Source: Coriolopsis trogii (Eukaryota > Basidiomycota > Agaricomycetes > Polyporales > Polyporaceae). Taken from it: 64,000 nt of DNA. This document shows, in pieces, positions 53,763 to 64,000 of this stretch; position 1 is the first letter of the stretch; every line of letters begins with the position of its first letter. The DNA lies in the NCBI GenBank assembly GCA_020543525.1, contig JAHYIO010000003.1, positions 2,418,001 through 2,482,000 of the forward strand, in the 5' to 3' direction. The position numbers and the translations under genes were made by a program. The notes below the pieces were generated by a model, which ran no database searches, was not told the origin of the DNA, and worked only from the letters and a program-made list of their open reading frames with translations.

Positions 53763-56443
53763 TCAATGATGTGCCTTCTTCGCTCGTTCGATATGTGCGC
53801 GTAACTTCTGCTGCTTGTCCCGCAACGATGCCTTCTTCTTACTCCGAACGGCACCACTGGCGAGAATCATCATCAGTGGCTTGTTGCGCGCCTTTTCCCT
53901 GTTGGTGGAACTGCTCGGTGCCGCCTTGTTCTTCTTCCCCTTCAGGGAGCCGAACTTCTCGCGACCTTCGCGACCCTTTTCGATGGAGGCTATACGCTCG
54001 GCATAGTCTGCTTTCGCCTTCTTGCGTGGTCCGAGGATGTCGTTCTCGGAGATGAACGTGTCTGCGAGGTTGCCGTCTGACGATGCAAGGAGAGTTTTCT
54101 TCTGAGACTCGAGCGTGGCGAGCTTGCGCTTGGCAGCGCTGCCTCCGCCCTTCTCTACTGCTTCAGCAGCAGCTTTGAGACGGAGGTCATTGAGAAGAGC
54201 GAAGTCGGCTGGTGTGAGAATCTGCGGGGGACACTATCGGTAAGGCGAAACGCAGTAGATACTACTCGCGCATACCTTGGTGGTTGCCAATGTCGATATC
54301 CGCTTCGCAGCTTCCTCTGCTGCCGCCTCGTTGTGGTCATCGTCATCATCGTTCGCCTTGGCCTTACCCTTGGCCTTGGGTTTCTTCGATTGTTTATCGT
54401 CTTCGTCCTCACTATCGCTGATATCGAGATCTTCGTCGCTGTCAGAGTTGACGCTGATCCATCCGTCAGACGATTCATCCGACGAGTCCGTCTCCACGTC
54501 CCAGCCCTCCCAGGCAGCAGCGTCGTCCTCTTCACCTTCCTCGCCAGAGGCGACCCCATCCTCTTCGCGTAACTTCTTGAGGTGGTCCTCCAGTAGCTGA
54601 TCATACGTGACTCAGCGGCTGGATAGGCAACGCAACGTGCAGAATGACTTACCACCAAGCCCTCGATGTCGACAGCGGCATCAGCGGTGTGGCCGAACGG
54701 CAACGGCTGACTGCCTTTCGCAATGCCCATGCTCGCGTCCTTGCCTCGCTCTCTTCTCTTCAGCATACCGGGGTTGACCTCTCGGAATAACTGCAGCAGT
54801 CCGCGAGCAGCAGCGGTGACAGCCTTGTCGCGACTCTTCCTGTACTCGATGAGGTCTCCAAGCAAGTCCTCCTCCATCGCCCACGGCTGTCTCCTGCACA
54901 CCTCGCGAATCGAGTTGATGCCGGCAGCAATCACTTCGCTGCCAACTCCGGGGTGCACGAACTCTTGCGCGATCTTTCTCACTACAGGGGTAAGTGCGTC
55001 CGGAGGCGTATACTCGTGCACGGACTGGGCGAGGGCGACGAGGATGGCAGGAATGCGGAGCTGATGGTATGTGAGGTACTTCATGATGTAAGTGTAGAAG
55101 CCGAGAACGCAGAGCTTGTGTCCGCCCATGACGCGGGAGAGAAGCTGCATAATGAGGATTTTGTGGTCGAGGGAGAAGCGCTTGTCATATTTGTTGAGGA
55201 TATCGTACAGCTTCTCGCCGAACGTCTGCGGGTCGTTGAGTAGCTGGATGGCGGGGAAGTTAGTGTTCAACGCTTCGGCTTTCTTCTTTTGCTTCTGTAG
55301 AATACTATGGGCAAACCGGAAGTATAATCAAGACTAGACCACCTACGGCCTTGACCGATTTCGCGATCTTCTGAAGCTTCTTGTCACCACTGCGAGTCTT
55401 CTTGTTGATCTCACGCCGATGCTGAAGAGCCTTGACATCGGGCATCTAGCAAAGAAAGGCCGGCTGAGCAGAGGCTAACGTCAGATGAGAAGAGCGAACG
55501 CACATCCTCGTCCTCATCATCGCTATCTTCCTTCTCTTCATCGCTTCCCAGGAAGAAATGTAGAGAGGCGCTCTGTACTTTGGTCACTGGATGGAAGCAT
55601 CCGAGGGCGATGATGGACACCGTTTTGGCGTCGTTCCTGCGTGAACATGAGATGCCGGCTTGAGAGATGAACAGCAGGCGAACGCACCAGATGCCCTTCC
55701 GCCAGAGCTCTTTGGTGAGGACTACTGCCCACATTGCCTCGTCACCGTTGTTTGCGGAGGGAGATGAGCCTGCTGCCGCCCTGAGCTTGCCCTTGTCTCC
55801 GACGACCTCTGCATCCATGCCTCGTTCAACCATGCCAAACAACATGGCTTGCACCGCACGATTCAGCTTGTGGTTTTTGGTACGGAGATTGGCGGTGCGT
55901 ATGTCGGAGAGAATGGTACGGCGTATGAATGCACGGAGGGAGGATGATGTAGTGCGGGGAAGGAGGGGGAAAAGAGTTTGGAGGAGGCTGAAGATAGGCA
56001 GGTTCAGGGAGAGAACGAGGGCACAGTGGGGCAGGCAAGGGACATACGTTATGGAAGTAATGACGTCCTTGTTACGCAACATGACCAAGTTCTGGACGAG
56101 AGACTTGCGGGTATCTGGCGAGAGCGTACCATAGCTCTCAAGGAGCAGAGAGGAGATCTGAGAAGGGAAATCCGCCGTCTCCTTGGGATAGCATTGGGAG
56201 ACCTGATGTACGGCATTTAAGATCATAATGAATTGTGGTTGCTGACTGACTGACCTGTGCGATGAAGGAAACAAGTTCCCTGAAATGCTGAGCATTTTCG
56301 TCTGGGTTGATCTGGAATATTTGGCGGATGCTGCTGTAGTGGTTCCACTGCTGGAGAAATTCCTCCTTGTATGCGGGAGGGTCACGTTTTATGAGATTCT
56401 GAAGCTGAGGAAGATTGGATGTGAGGAGTACGCCGCGACCCAT
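53763..56443 (-). CDS. SDA1: Sda1 homologue, 60S ribosome biogenesis
   Basis: Nuclear protein needed for 60S subunit maturation and export; the yeast gene was named for its effect on actin. Starts [20 protein letters not shown], then [19 protein letters not shown]. Middle helical repeats include [37 protein letters not shown] and the basic [20 protein letters not shown]. The second half contains [20 protein letters not shown] and [20 protein letters not shown]. An acidic region ([20 protein letters not shown]) is followed by a lysine-rich nuclear tail ending [12 protein letters not shown]. At least nine introns are visible. The order of conserved blocks fits Sda1 over its full length. Divergent from DHX35 with 200 bp between starts. 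Confidence 0.93.
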
Positions 56444-56643
56444 GGCGAAGGCGGATGATGAGGGGAAGAGAGAGGACCGGGCGTTGCTCGAGTCTCGCTC
56501 GTAGCGGCGAGTCGACCCAAGCGGGCGCTTGCAGAAAATGTGAGGAGTTACCCGGAGTCTCCGGGCCGTACATCCGACTGGTGTGGACGCTGGACTGGGC
56601 AGAGTGCTCGACCTGCGCTCTCGTCCACATCGTTCTATCCACG

Positions 56644-59565
56644 ATGAGCTCTCTTCAGTTCTGGAAACCTGGCACAGCTGGCCCCGGCAGCAACTTGGAC
56701 AGGGCAACAGAGACAGAAGACGTCGTCGCCCCCAGTGCTCCCTCCTCTTCTGCCCTCTCGCTTCAAGCAGCTAGGGAACGTCTTCCGATCTTCAAGCACA
56801 GCACGTCTCCACTCTATTCTGCATGAGCTCCTCGCCGACTCGTAACCATCTACAGGACAGAAGCTCCTGTATGCCATCGAGAACCACGGCGTCGTCATCC
56901 TCGTCGGTCAGACTGGCAGTGGCAAGACAACCCGTACGTCATGTTTCTCCCTCTCTATCTCCTACTTGGACCAACGCAGTCATACAGAGTTGCCCCAATA
57001 CCTCTATGAGGCGGGATGGGCTGCGGAAGGTAACATCATTGCTTGCACACAACCCAGGCGAGTCGCAGCTACGTCCGTGGCCGGCCGTGTTGCTGCAGAA
57101 GTCGGCACAACTCTTGGCGACGAGGTCCGTACGCTCTCGTCACGTCTCGGGCTGTACCCTCATACTCTCTTCAGGTCGGTTACACGATCCGCTTCGAAGA
57201 TGTTAGCGACAAAGAACGCACACGCATCCTGTACATGACTGACGGTATGCTCTTCCGCGAGACCCTAGTCGACCCTCTACTTAGCCGTTACAGCGTCATT
57301 ATGGTTCGTCCATTTGGTATACGCACGTCGATCGTGTGCTCACAAAAGGCCAATCCTCCCAGATTGATGAAGCCCATGAGCGGAGCGTGTATACCGACTT
57401 GCTCCTGGGTGTTCTCAAGAAGTACGCCTGTTCGATTGACTCGAACTTTCAAACCGTAATGTGCTCACTCAAGGATCCGCCGGAAACGCCCTTCTCTTCG
57501 TCTCGTAGTCTCTTCCGCTACACTCGATGCCACTGCCTTCCTCGACTACTTCCTCTCAGGTAACAGCCCGGACGAGGCGACGATCGTCAGCCTTGAAGGC
57601 CGTGCCTTCCCCGTCCAAATAGCATACCTCCAAGAGCCTGTTCCAGACTATGTGCAGAAAGCCGCGGAGGTTGTCTGGGGTATTCATTTGCAGGTCAGCT
57701 CTATCTCCTGTAACACTCCTGCAGAACCTAACGTGCACTTCCTTGCAGCAAACACCGGGTGACATTCTAGTCTTCTTGAGTGGTCGTGAAGAGATAGACC
57801 GTTGTTTGGAGATCCTATCCGAGATGTTGCCTACGTACGTTCGCCTCTTCGATGAGTTCATCTTGCTGCTGATGACATATCACAGGCTTCCGCGGCACGC
57901 CAAACGCATGTCGCTACTTGCGCTTCACGCCGGGCTGACTACCGACGAGCAGCTCCGAGTTTTCGAACCACCCGAGCGAGGTAGCAGGAAGGTCATCATT
58001 GCTACCAACATTGCGGAGGTACAGCGTTATCTTGAATGGTAGTGTACGCTGCTAACGTTCTATACATGGGCTAAGGCTAGCGTAACTATTGATGGAATCA
58101 AGTTCGTCATAGACTCGGGTTTTGCCAAGGTATGCTCTTAATATTGGGAACGATCCACTGCAGTTGATTTACAGCCTGCAGATACGCACCTATAACCCAT
58201 CAACTGCGATGTCATCTTTGTCCACCGCGCCCATATCACAAGCATCTGCAACTCAACGAGCAGGTCGTGCGGGCCGCACCTCGCCTGGCTTCTGCTATCG
58301 TCTATATACAGAGCGCGCCTTCGACCAGTTACGACAGACGACGCCGCCGGAGATTACTCGAACCGATCTCACAACCCCTATCATCCAGCTCAAGTCACTA
58401 GGAATCGACGATCTTATGAAGTTCGAGTGGGTTTCGTCCCCACCCGCTGAGAGCGTCCTCCGCGCACTGGAGGGGTTAGTTAACGCCGGCATGATCGGTG
58501 AGGATGGACGATTGACGGTTGTGGGCGAGAAAGTGGCAGAATGCCCTGTGGAAGTCAATATCGCTCGAATGGTAAGCCACTCGTTTTCATGCGGAACAGT
58601 CTGACTGTTGACACAATTGCAGCTGTTCTCGTCAAAGGACTACAAGTGCGGCGAGGAGATTCTGACAATCGCAGCTATGACCACCATCCAGGTACGCGGA
58701 TTGTGCAACGGCATTGTGATGAGGTACTCAGTCTCTGTGTAGGACGTTTTCATCATTCCTGAAGGTGCTCCTGGTGCCCTCGCGGAACTTGAGCGTAGGA
58801 AGTTCACTGCGGAAGAGGGGGTAAGCTCTGTCGCCATTCTTCTGTAGTGCATTGTGGATAACTAATGGCCTTGCACAGGACCATCTTACACTACTAAACG
58901 GTACGCTCATATTACTTTTAGCCAATTGCACATATCGACTCTTTGCAGCATACAATGCGTTCGTGAGGTACGGACGCTCCTCGTCGTGGTGCAAATCTCA
59001 TGCACTTTCGTTCCGTGCAATGTCTCGCGCTGTCTCGATTCGCTCGCAATTGAAGAAATATATGCAACGCTTCGGATTGCCACTAGAGAGTTGCGAAGGA
59101 GATGCCAAACGTCTTAGGAAGTGCTTGGTTACCGGATACTGGCGCAATGTTGCACGTTGGACAGCCGATGGTACCTATCGAGCCGTCCGGGGCGACACGG
59201 TGAGTGATATGTCTCGTCTGTTCAGAACGATCTCTGAAGGTTGACTTGTTGTCAGGTTCTCCACGTTCACCCGCATTCTGTGCTATTCACCAGGAAGCCT
59301 CGGTCAGGCTGGGTCATCTTCCACGAGATGGAGGAGACGAAGAAAACTCAGTGAGCTCGCCATCCTTGTGTGATGTTACCCTTCCGTCCACTCACGCGGA
59401 CTACCCATCCCATAGGATCCGCATTCTGACAGAGATAGAACCCGACTGGTGCGTCGGGTTTATATTACATCTACCTATGCGTGTGGCTCACGGTTGCACA
59501 GGTTACTGGAGCATGGGCACAAATATCACGATAAACGGTCGGGAGTCAGCGTGGCTTCTCAGTAG
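56644..59565 (+). CDS. DHX35: DEAH-box RNA helicase DHX35 homologue
   Basis: Spliceosomal DEAH helicase found in late splicing complexes. Short N-terminus [20 protein letters not shown], then Walker [56 protein letters not shown] box [70 protein letters not shown] and [20 protein letters not shown]. Winged-helix and ratchet segments follow, then the OB-fold part ([29 protein letters not shown]). The last exon ends [20 protein letters not shown]. The absence of a long N-terminal extension favours DHX35 over Prp2, Prp16 or Prp22. It is heavily split, with about fifteen introns and some exons under 30 nt. It converges with YJU2. Confidence 0.93.
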
Positions 59566-59762
59566 AGTGTTTGTGAATTGGCGCCACATACTTGACGAAG
59601 CAGGACGTAGGATAGCTGATAAGTTCATTTGGAGTTGCAACAAATTGCCCTGTTGAGGGCATTCCCAAGTGAACGACCAATGAGACCGATGACGAAAGTA
59701 TGTATCAATAATACAGTGATACGCCGAGCCCGAAGGAAGAGGCGAAGAGGGAATCCTCGGTA

Positions 59763-60801
59763 TTATACAGCTGCTTTCGCCTTCGTCTTGCCTTTCAATT
59801 TGATCCCAAGGGCATTCTTCCCTTCTACTTTCTTCTTCTTAACTGGAGGGGCACCGATAGATGACTTCACAGAGAGAAGAGCTCGGGCAGATTCCGGCAG
59901 GAGACTCTGCAGGTCAGGTTCTTCCGCGCCTGCCTTCCGCTTGACCGTGATAATGGTCTCGGATGCATCACCACTTTGACTCGACCCTGCCCCATTAGAA
60001 GAAGAGGGGCCAGGAGCGGGGACTTTGGCAAAGACTTCTCGCACCAGTTTCTCGTCCTCTTCCTCAGCAAGCTTCCGCTCCTTATCCTCCTCCGTCTCAA
60101 TCTCCTCGATGCCTATTCGCTCGAGCAGGTCGACGGACTGGCCGAGGCGCTCATTGCGCGCATTGCGCGCGCGGATGTCCTGGAGGGCGTCGAGGATGTC
60201 CATCTCGCGTTTCGAGTCGACGGTGCGGTTCTCGAGGGCTTTCATGGGGTTGTTCTCCTCCTCTTCGAGCTTCGCTAACCTGTCCTCTTCTTCTACCGCC
60301 TTCTCTTCCCGCCAAGGCTCAAAATTGCGAGAGGCACCATGTTCGGCGGCGTAGTCAGTGTTCTTGGGGTCGGTCTTGAACGTGATCTCGGCGGAACATA
60401 GTGTGCTGCGTACTTGTGATTAGGCATGCTCTATAGCATTCGGAGCACAACATGCTCACCATTTGATGTAGAAACGGAAGATCTTGATGCCATAATAATC
60501 TTCACCCTCGACTGTCTCCTTCCGTGCGTTGAATTTCTTGCCCTTGTATATGTATTCGCCACACGTGTTACAACGCCTGGAAGGAGTCAGATATGCAGTT
60601 GTGAGTATAGATACATCGGAGACGTACATGGAAAACGGGGCCATGAGACGAACAACTTGTTGGGAATTCTTGGGTTGCCTCCGACGAGGAATAAGAGACG
60701 GATCAAAATCCGGGGGGAAGTACTTGTTCAGGACTGAAAGACGGGTTAGGACGATCAAGTGTGCATGTCCAATTTCCACGCATACCTTTACGTTCAGACA
60801 T
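59763..60801 (-). CDS. YJU2: Splicing factor Yju2 (CCDC94 family)
   Basis: Step-one splicing factor that joins the spliceosome with the Prp19 complex and helps the branching reaction. Starts [20 protein letters not shown], then [20 protein letters not shown]. The zinc-binding CxxC pairs are in [20 protein letters not shown] and, across an intron, [37 protein letters not shown] follows, then a long charged coiled coil ([20 protein letters not shown]) and a basic tail ending [12 protein letters not shown]. Four exons are visible. Two other spliceosome genes in the window (DDX41, DHX35) are nearby, one of them its convergent neighbour. Confidence 0.94.
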
Positions 60802-61076
60802 CTCGTACTAGTGCGGATGGGGGACAGCGCAAGAGGACAGTGAATAGAGGAGGAGTTGGTAAGAGGAAGACTGTGTGTACAGCACTGGCTGTGGCAGCCA
60901 GAACGCCTTGCTTTGTCAGCAGCATTGACCATATACAGTATGTTCATGATTGCGGCCGCTCTCGAGTATAGTGAGAAAAACGGAGAAGAACGAGGAGCAG
61001 CGATCGACAACAAGATGAACATTAACGACAGCAAGGGGGAATACGACGTACATATTGATACATGGGTATATATCCA

Positions 61077-61976
61077 TCAGGCAGCAACAGCCCCAGTGGT
61101 CGCAGCGGGAGCCTCACTCGTTGCCCCAGCAGGCGTACCATCCTTCTTCTCCGGTTTCTCAGTCGTGGGGGATGTTACACCTCCTCCACGACCCCTTCCC
61201 CGACCCGCTCCGCGGCTGCCACCACGGACAGCGCCACGGATGTTGATAGACGGCTGAGGCTTCTTCTCGCCGTCTTCTGCGCCCTCTTCTCTCTTGGGCT
61301 TGTTCCACTCCCGCGCAGGTTTTCCAGAGTCCCACTCACGGCTCTGAATCTACGGAAATGGGCAAAATGTCGGTAAGGTCTGGGGGAGGACATACCTTGT
61401 CCAGCTTGCGGCGAGCGTTCTGCTCGCGGGCCTTGTCTACGCTCTCCTGGACCTTCTTCTGCTTAGCTACCTTAGCACGCTCTGCTTCCTGCTTCTTCTT
61501 GTACTCATCCTCGTCTGCTTGTACATCCTACGCGCGCGGAATGAGTTGGACAAGTGTGGTCGCGGGCATCAATATGTCCGTACCAGTCGCCGCTGCTTGA
61601 TCTTCTCGTTCTGTTCGCGAATGCGGACCATGCGCTCTGCAAGCTCCTCCTCGCTTGGCTTCTCCTGATGGGCTGTCAAGACAAGATGGGGAGGAAGGCA
61701 AGAGCGAGTACGCACCCGCTGCGCCCCGCCGGTCTTGACACGATCGGGGTTCACATATGGCTTCTTCTTGTCCCTGGAGTCCTTCTTCGCGTCGGTGCCA
61801 TCTTCCTTTGCGTCTCCTTCAGACTTTGAGTCTGTGACGACGGGCGACTTGGACGCGTCTTCGGGAGGAGAAGGATCCTGTGTCGCCGACTTGGCTGGAT
61901 CGTCGGAAATCTTGAGGGCGTCGAGGTCGAGGCCTAAGGAGTTCAAAGACTGTTCAGGTGGTGGATTGTCGGACAT
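61077..61976 (-). CDS. Low-complexity RGG-motif protein with conserved RIREQNEKIKQRR core
   Basis: I do not recognise a named family. About 230 residues. The N-terminus (MSDNPPPEQSLNSLGLDLDA) is acidic and Ser/Asp/Lys-rich, then YVNPDRVKTGGAQR. A compact helical core follows (EKPSEEELAERMVRIREQNE, KIKQRR), then a long Lys/Glu/Gln helix (AERAKVAKQKKVQESVDKAR), IQSREWDSGKPAREWNKPKR, an RGG/GRG patch (RGAVRGGSRGAGRGRGRGGG) and an Ala/Thr/Pro tail. The RGG patch and charge pattern suggest RNA binding, perhaps on ribosomes or mRNPs; a distant link to animal CCDC9 is possible but unproven. Four exons. It shares a 215 bp divergent promoter with PGK1, a usual position for well expressed genes. Confidence 0.75.
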
Positions 61977-62137
61977 GAATGGGACGTATGGGACGGTCTG
62001 CCTCGAATCGAGGTGCAGAGGGAGAAGAAGAAAGAAAGAGAGACAGACTGGGACGAGACTTGGCGAGACGCGAGCAGTCACGGGCGCTGCCGACGGGTGA
62101 CTTCATCGAACGAGCTGCGAGCGATTGAGGTGAGAGA

Positions 62138-62143
62138 TATAAG
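62138..62143 (+). promoter_or_regulatory. TATA box of PGK1
   Basis: TATAAG lies 54 nt before the PGK1 start. Between them is a CT-rich stretch (CCCTCTCTCTCTCCCAG) typical of transcription start regions of strongly expressed fungal glycolytic genes. Confidence 0.6.
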
Positions 62144-62191
62144 GCCGTCCCCAGCCATCCGCACTCATCGATCCCTCTCTCTCTCCCAGCC

Positions 62192-63826
62192 ATGTCCATC
62201 GCAAACAAGCTCTCCATTACCGACCTCGACCTCAAGGGCAAGCGCGTCCTCATCCGTGTGGACTTCAATGTCCCCATGGCCGATGGCAAGGTCACCAACC
62301 CCGCCGTGCGTACGATCTCGTCTTCATGAACATCTATCCGACTCACATCCGTCTATACAGCGTATCGTAGCCGCACTCCCGACCATCAAGTACGCCATCG
62401 ACAATGGTGTGTATGCCCTCTCCGTTCCCGAACGCACAACAACCTCACCATACACCCAGGTGCTGCAAAGGTCATCCTCATGTCCCACCTCGGCCGTCCC
62501 GACGGCAAGGTAAACCCCAAGTACTCCCTCGAGCCAGTTTCCAAGGAGCTTGAGAAGCACCTCGGCAAGTCCGTCATCTTCGTCAACGAATGTGTCGGCC
62601 CCGACGTCGAAAAGACCGTCGCCGAAGCTCCGGAGGGCTCCGTAATCCTGCTCGAGAACCTCCGCTTCCACATCGAAGAAGAGGGCTCGAGCAAGGACAA
62701 GGATGGTAAGAAGACCAAGGCCGATCCCGCCAAGGTCGCCGAGTTCCGCGAGGGCTTGACCAAGCTCGGCGATGTCTATGTCAACGACGCGTTCGGTACT
62801 GCCCACCGCGCCCACTCCAGTATGGTCGGCGTCAAGCTCTCCCAACGCGCCGCCGGTTTCCTCATGAAGAAGGAACTTGACTACTTTGCTAAGGCACTTG
62901 AGCACCCCGAGCGTCCCTTCCTTGCCATCCTCGGTGGTGCCAAGGTGTCCGACAAGATTCAACTGATCGAGAACATGCTCGACAAGGTATCTTGCATCTC
63001 CTCCACTGTTGCGAGCGATCTACAAGCCATGTGTACAGGTCAACTCGCTCATCATCTGCGGTGGAATGGCCTTCACCTTTAAAAAGACGCTCGAGAACGT
63101 CAAGGTATTCCATGAATTGATGTGATTGGCGTCATTCGCGAGGCTTACAAGATGGTCCGCAGATTGGACAGTCGCTGTTCGACGCGCCTGGATCCGAAAA
63201 GGTTGCTGCACTTATCGAGAAGGCCAAACAGCGTGGTATCAAGATTGTGTTCCCTGTGGACTACGTGACTGCCGACAAGTTCGACAAGGACGCGAAGGTG
63301 AGCTCAAATCACATGTTCGTGGTATAGCGTTGAGAGCGCTTCCCCAAATAGACCGGTCATGCCACCGACGCGGAGGGTATTCCCGATGACTGGATGGGTC
63401 TCGACGCGGGCCCGAAGAGTCGTGAGCTGTTCCGCGAGACTGTGCTGGAGTCGAAGACGATCCTTTGGAACGGGTGAGCGATGCTTTACGTGCTCTGAGA
63501 CGCAGATGCGTTCCTAACGCGGCAGCCAGTCCTCCTGGAGTGTTTGAGTTCCCTGCGTTCGCGGCTTCGTCAAAGGCGCTCCTCGATGCCACCATTGAGG
63601 CTGCGCAGAAGGGCGCTACCGTGATTGTGGGTGGTGGTGACACTGCGACTGTCGTCGCCAACTATGGTGCCGAAGACAAGCTGAGCCATGTCAGCACCGG
63701 TGGCGGAGCGAGTCTTGAGCTGCTTGAGGGCAAGGTGCGTACCAGCCAAAGGGAGTCTGTTCGTATTCGAACTGACCTGTCGTGTAGGTCCTGCCTGGTG
63801 TTGCGGAGCTGAGCGAGAAGCAGTGA
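62192..63826 (+). CDS. PGK1: Phosphoglycerate kinase
   Basis: Glycolytic ATP-producing step: 1,3-bisphosphoglycerate plus ADP to 3-phosphoglycerate plus ATP. Starts [20 protein letters not shown], with the PGK signature [17 protein letters not shown]. Substrate-side residues lie in [30 protein letters not shown] and [20 protein letters not shown]. The hinge and ATP side show [56 protein letters not shown] and [16 protein letters not shown]. It ends [12 protein letters not shown]. About eight introns are visible. Length is near the usual 415 residues. Head-to-head with the RGG-protein gene. Confidence 0.96.
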
Positions 63827-64000
63827 GTGCTAGGATGATATCAAGGTGCGGGAAGGATTTGAGAAGTCAACTGTTGTATCTGTAATAGGGCTTGGACAGT
63901 CAGGCTGTAATTGGTAGAGAGAAACGCATAGAGAGTCTTAGAGACTGAACGTGTGCCACGAGGGTGTGGGTGTTCCTGGATTCCTGGATTACGAAGTAAT
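63827..64000. other. PGK1 3' flank to window edge
   Basis: Probable 3' untranslated region of PGK1. Nothing else is seen. Confidence 0.5.

Noticed and set aside
63780..63960. Possible hidden peroxisomal signal on PGK1 through a GTGAGT donor overlapping its stop codon
   Set aside because: Fungal PGK genes can do this, so I tried the downstream AG acceptors in the matching phase, and also readthrough of the TGA. None gives an SKL-like terminus, so there is no support here.

Overview
The window is nuclear DNA from a filamentous basidiomycete, most probably an Agaricomycete. Coding regions are cut by many short introns (about 45-80 nt) with GTRNGY-type donors and CTNAC-type branch points, the DNA is GC-rich and densely packed, and the conserved proteins (Zn2Cys6 factor, Pom1/DYRK kinase, ArAE_2 membrane protein, GAL7, YJU2, NUF2) have a fungal character. 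All exon joins given here were read by eye, with no transcript support.

Layout. 1-8.3 kb: a secreted fasciclin protein cut by the left edge, V-ATPase subunit A (VMA1), proteasome ATPase RPT1 and a mitochondrial PDK/BCKDK-type kinase. 8.8-16.7 kb: a very long DYRK/Pom1-like kinase facing a small Zn2Cys6 protein across a 0.9 kb shared upstream region. 16.7-20.8 kb: a gene-poor stretch. 20.8-35.1 kb: an ArAE_2/Bre4-like membrane protein, a RecQ helicase, ISA2 (Fe-S assembly), a YCII-domain protein, kinetochore NUF2 and an ING-family PHD protein. 35.5-45.1 kb: four tandem paralogues (A-D) of a multi-pass membrane protein family that I cannot assign to any known family. 46.7-64 kb: housekeeping genes in tightly packed divergent and convergent pairs: YSA1/MDH, DDX41/GAL7, SDA1/DHX35, YJU2 and an RGG protein/PGK1.

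The least ordinary region is 35.5-45.1 kb. Paralogues B and C lie in direct repeats of about 2.6 and 2.3 kb (about 37612-40230 and 40813-43115) that include gene, upstream DNA and far upstream flank. The breakpoint falls inside the 3' part of the gene, so C has lost the terminal exon that A and B share and ends at a new stop codon. Two inverted alternating purine-pyrimidine tracts lie between the copies.

Second point of note: the malate dehydrogenase ends in Ser-Lys-Leu, a canonical peroxisomal signal, encoded by a separate last exon. If the last intron were retained the signal would be lost.

Most other genes are single-copy core eukaryotic functions: vacuolar acidification, proteasome, spliceosome (DDX41, DHX35, YJU2), ribosome biogenesis (SDA1), glycolysis, galactose use and DNA repair. 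They alternate between head-to-head pairs sharing 160-270 bp and tail-to-tail pairs with 110-160 bp gaps.
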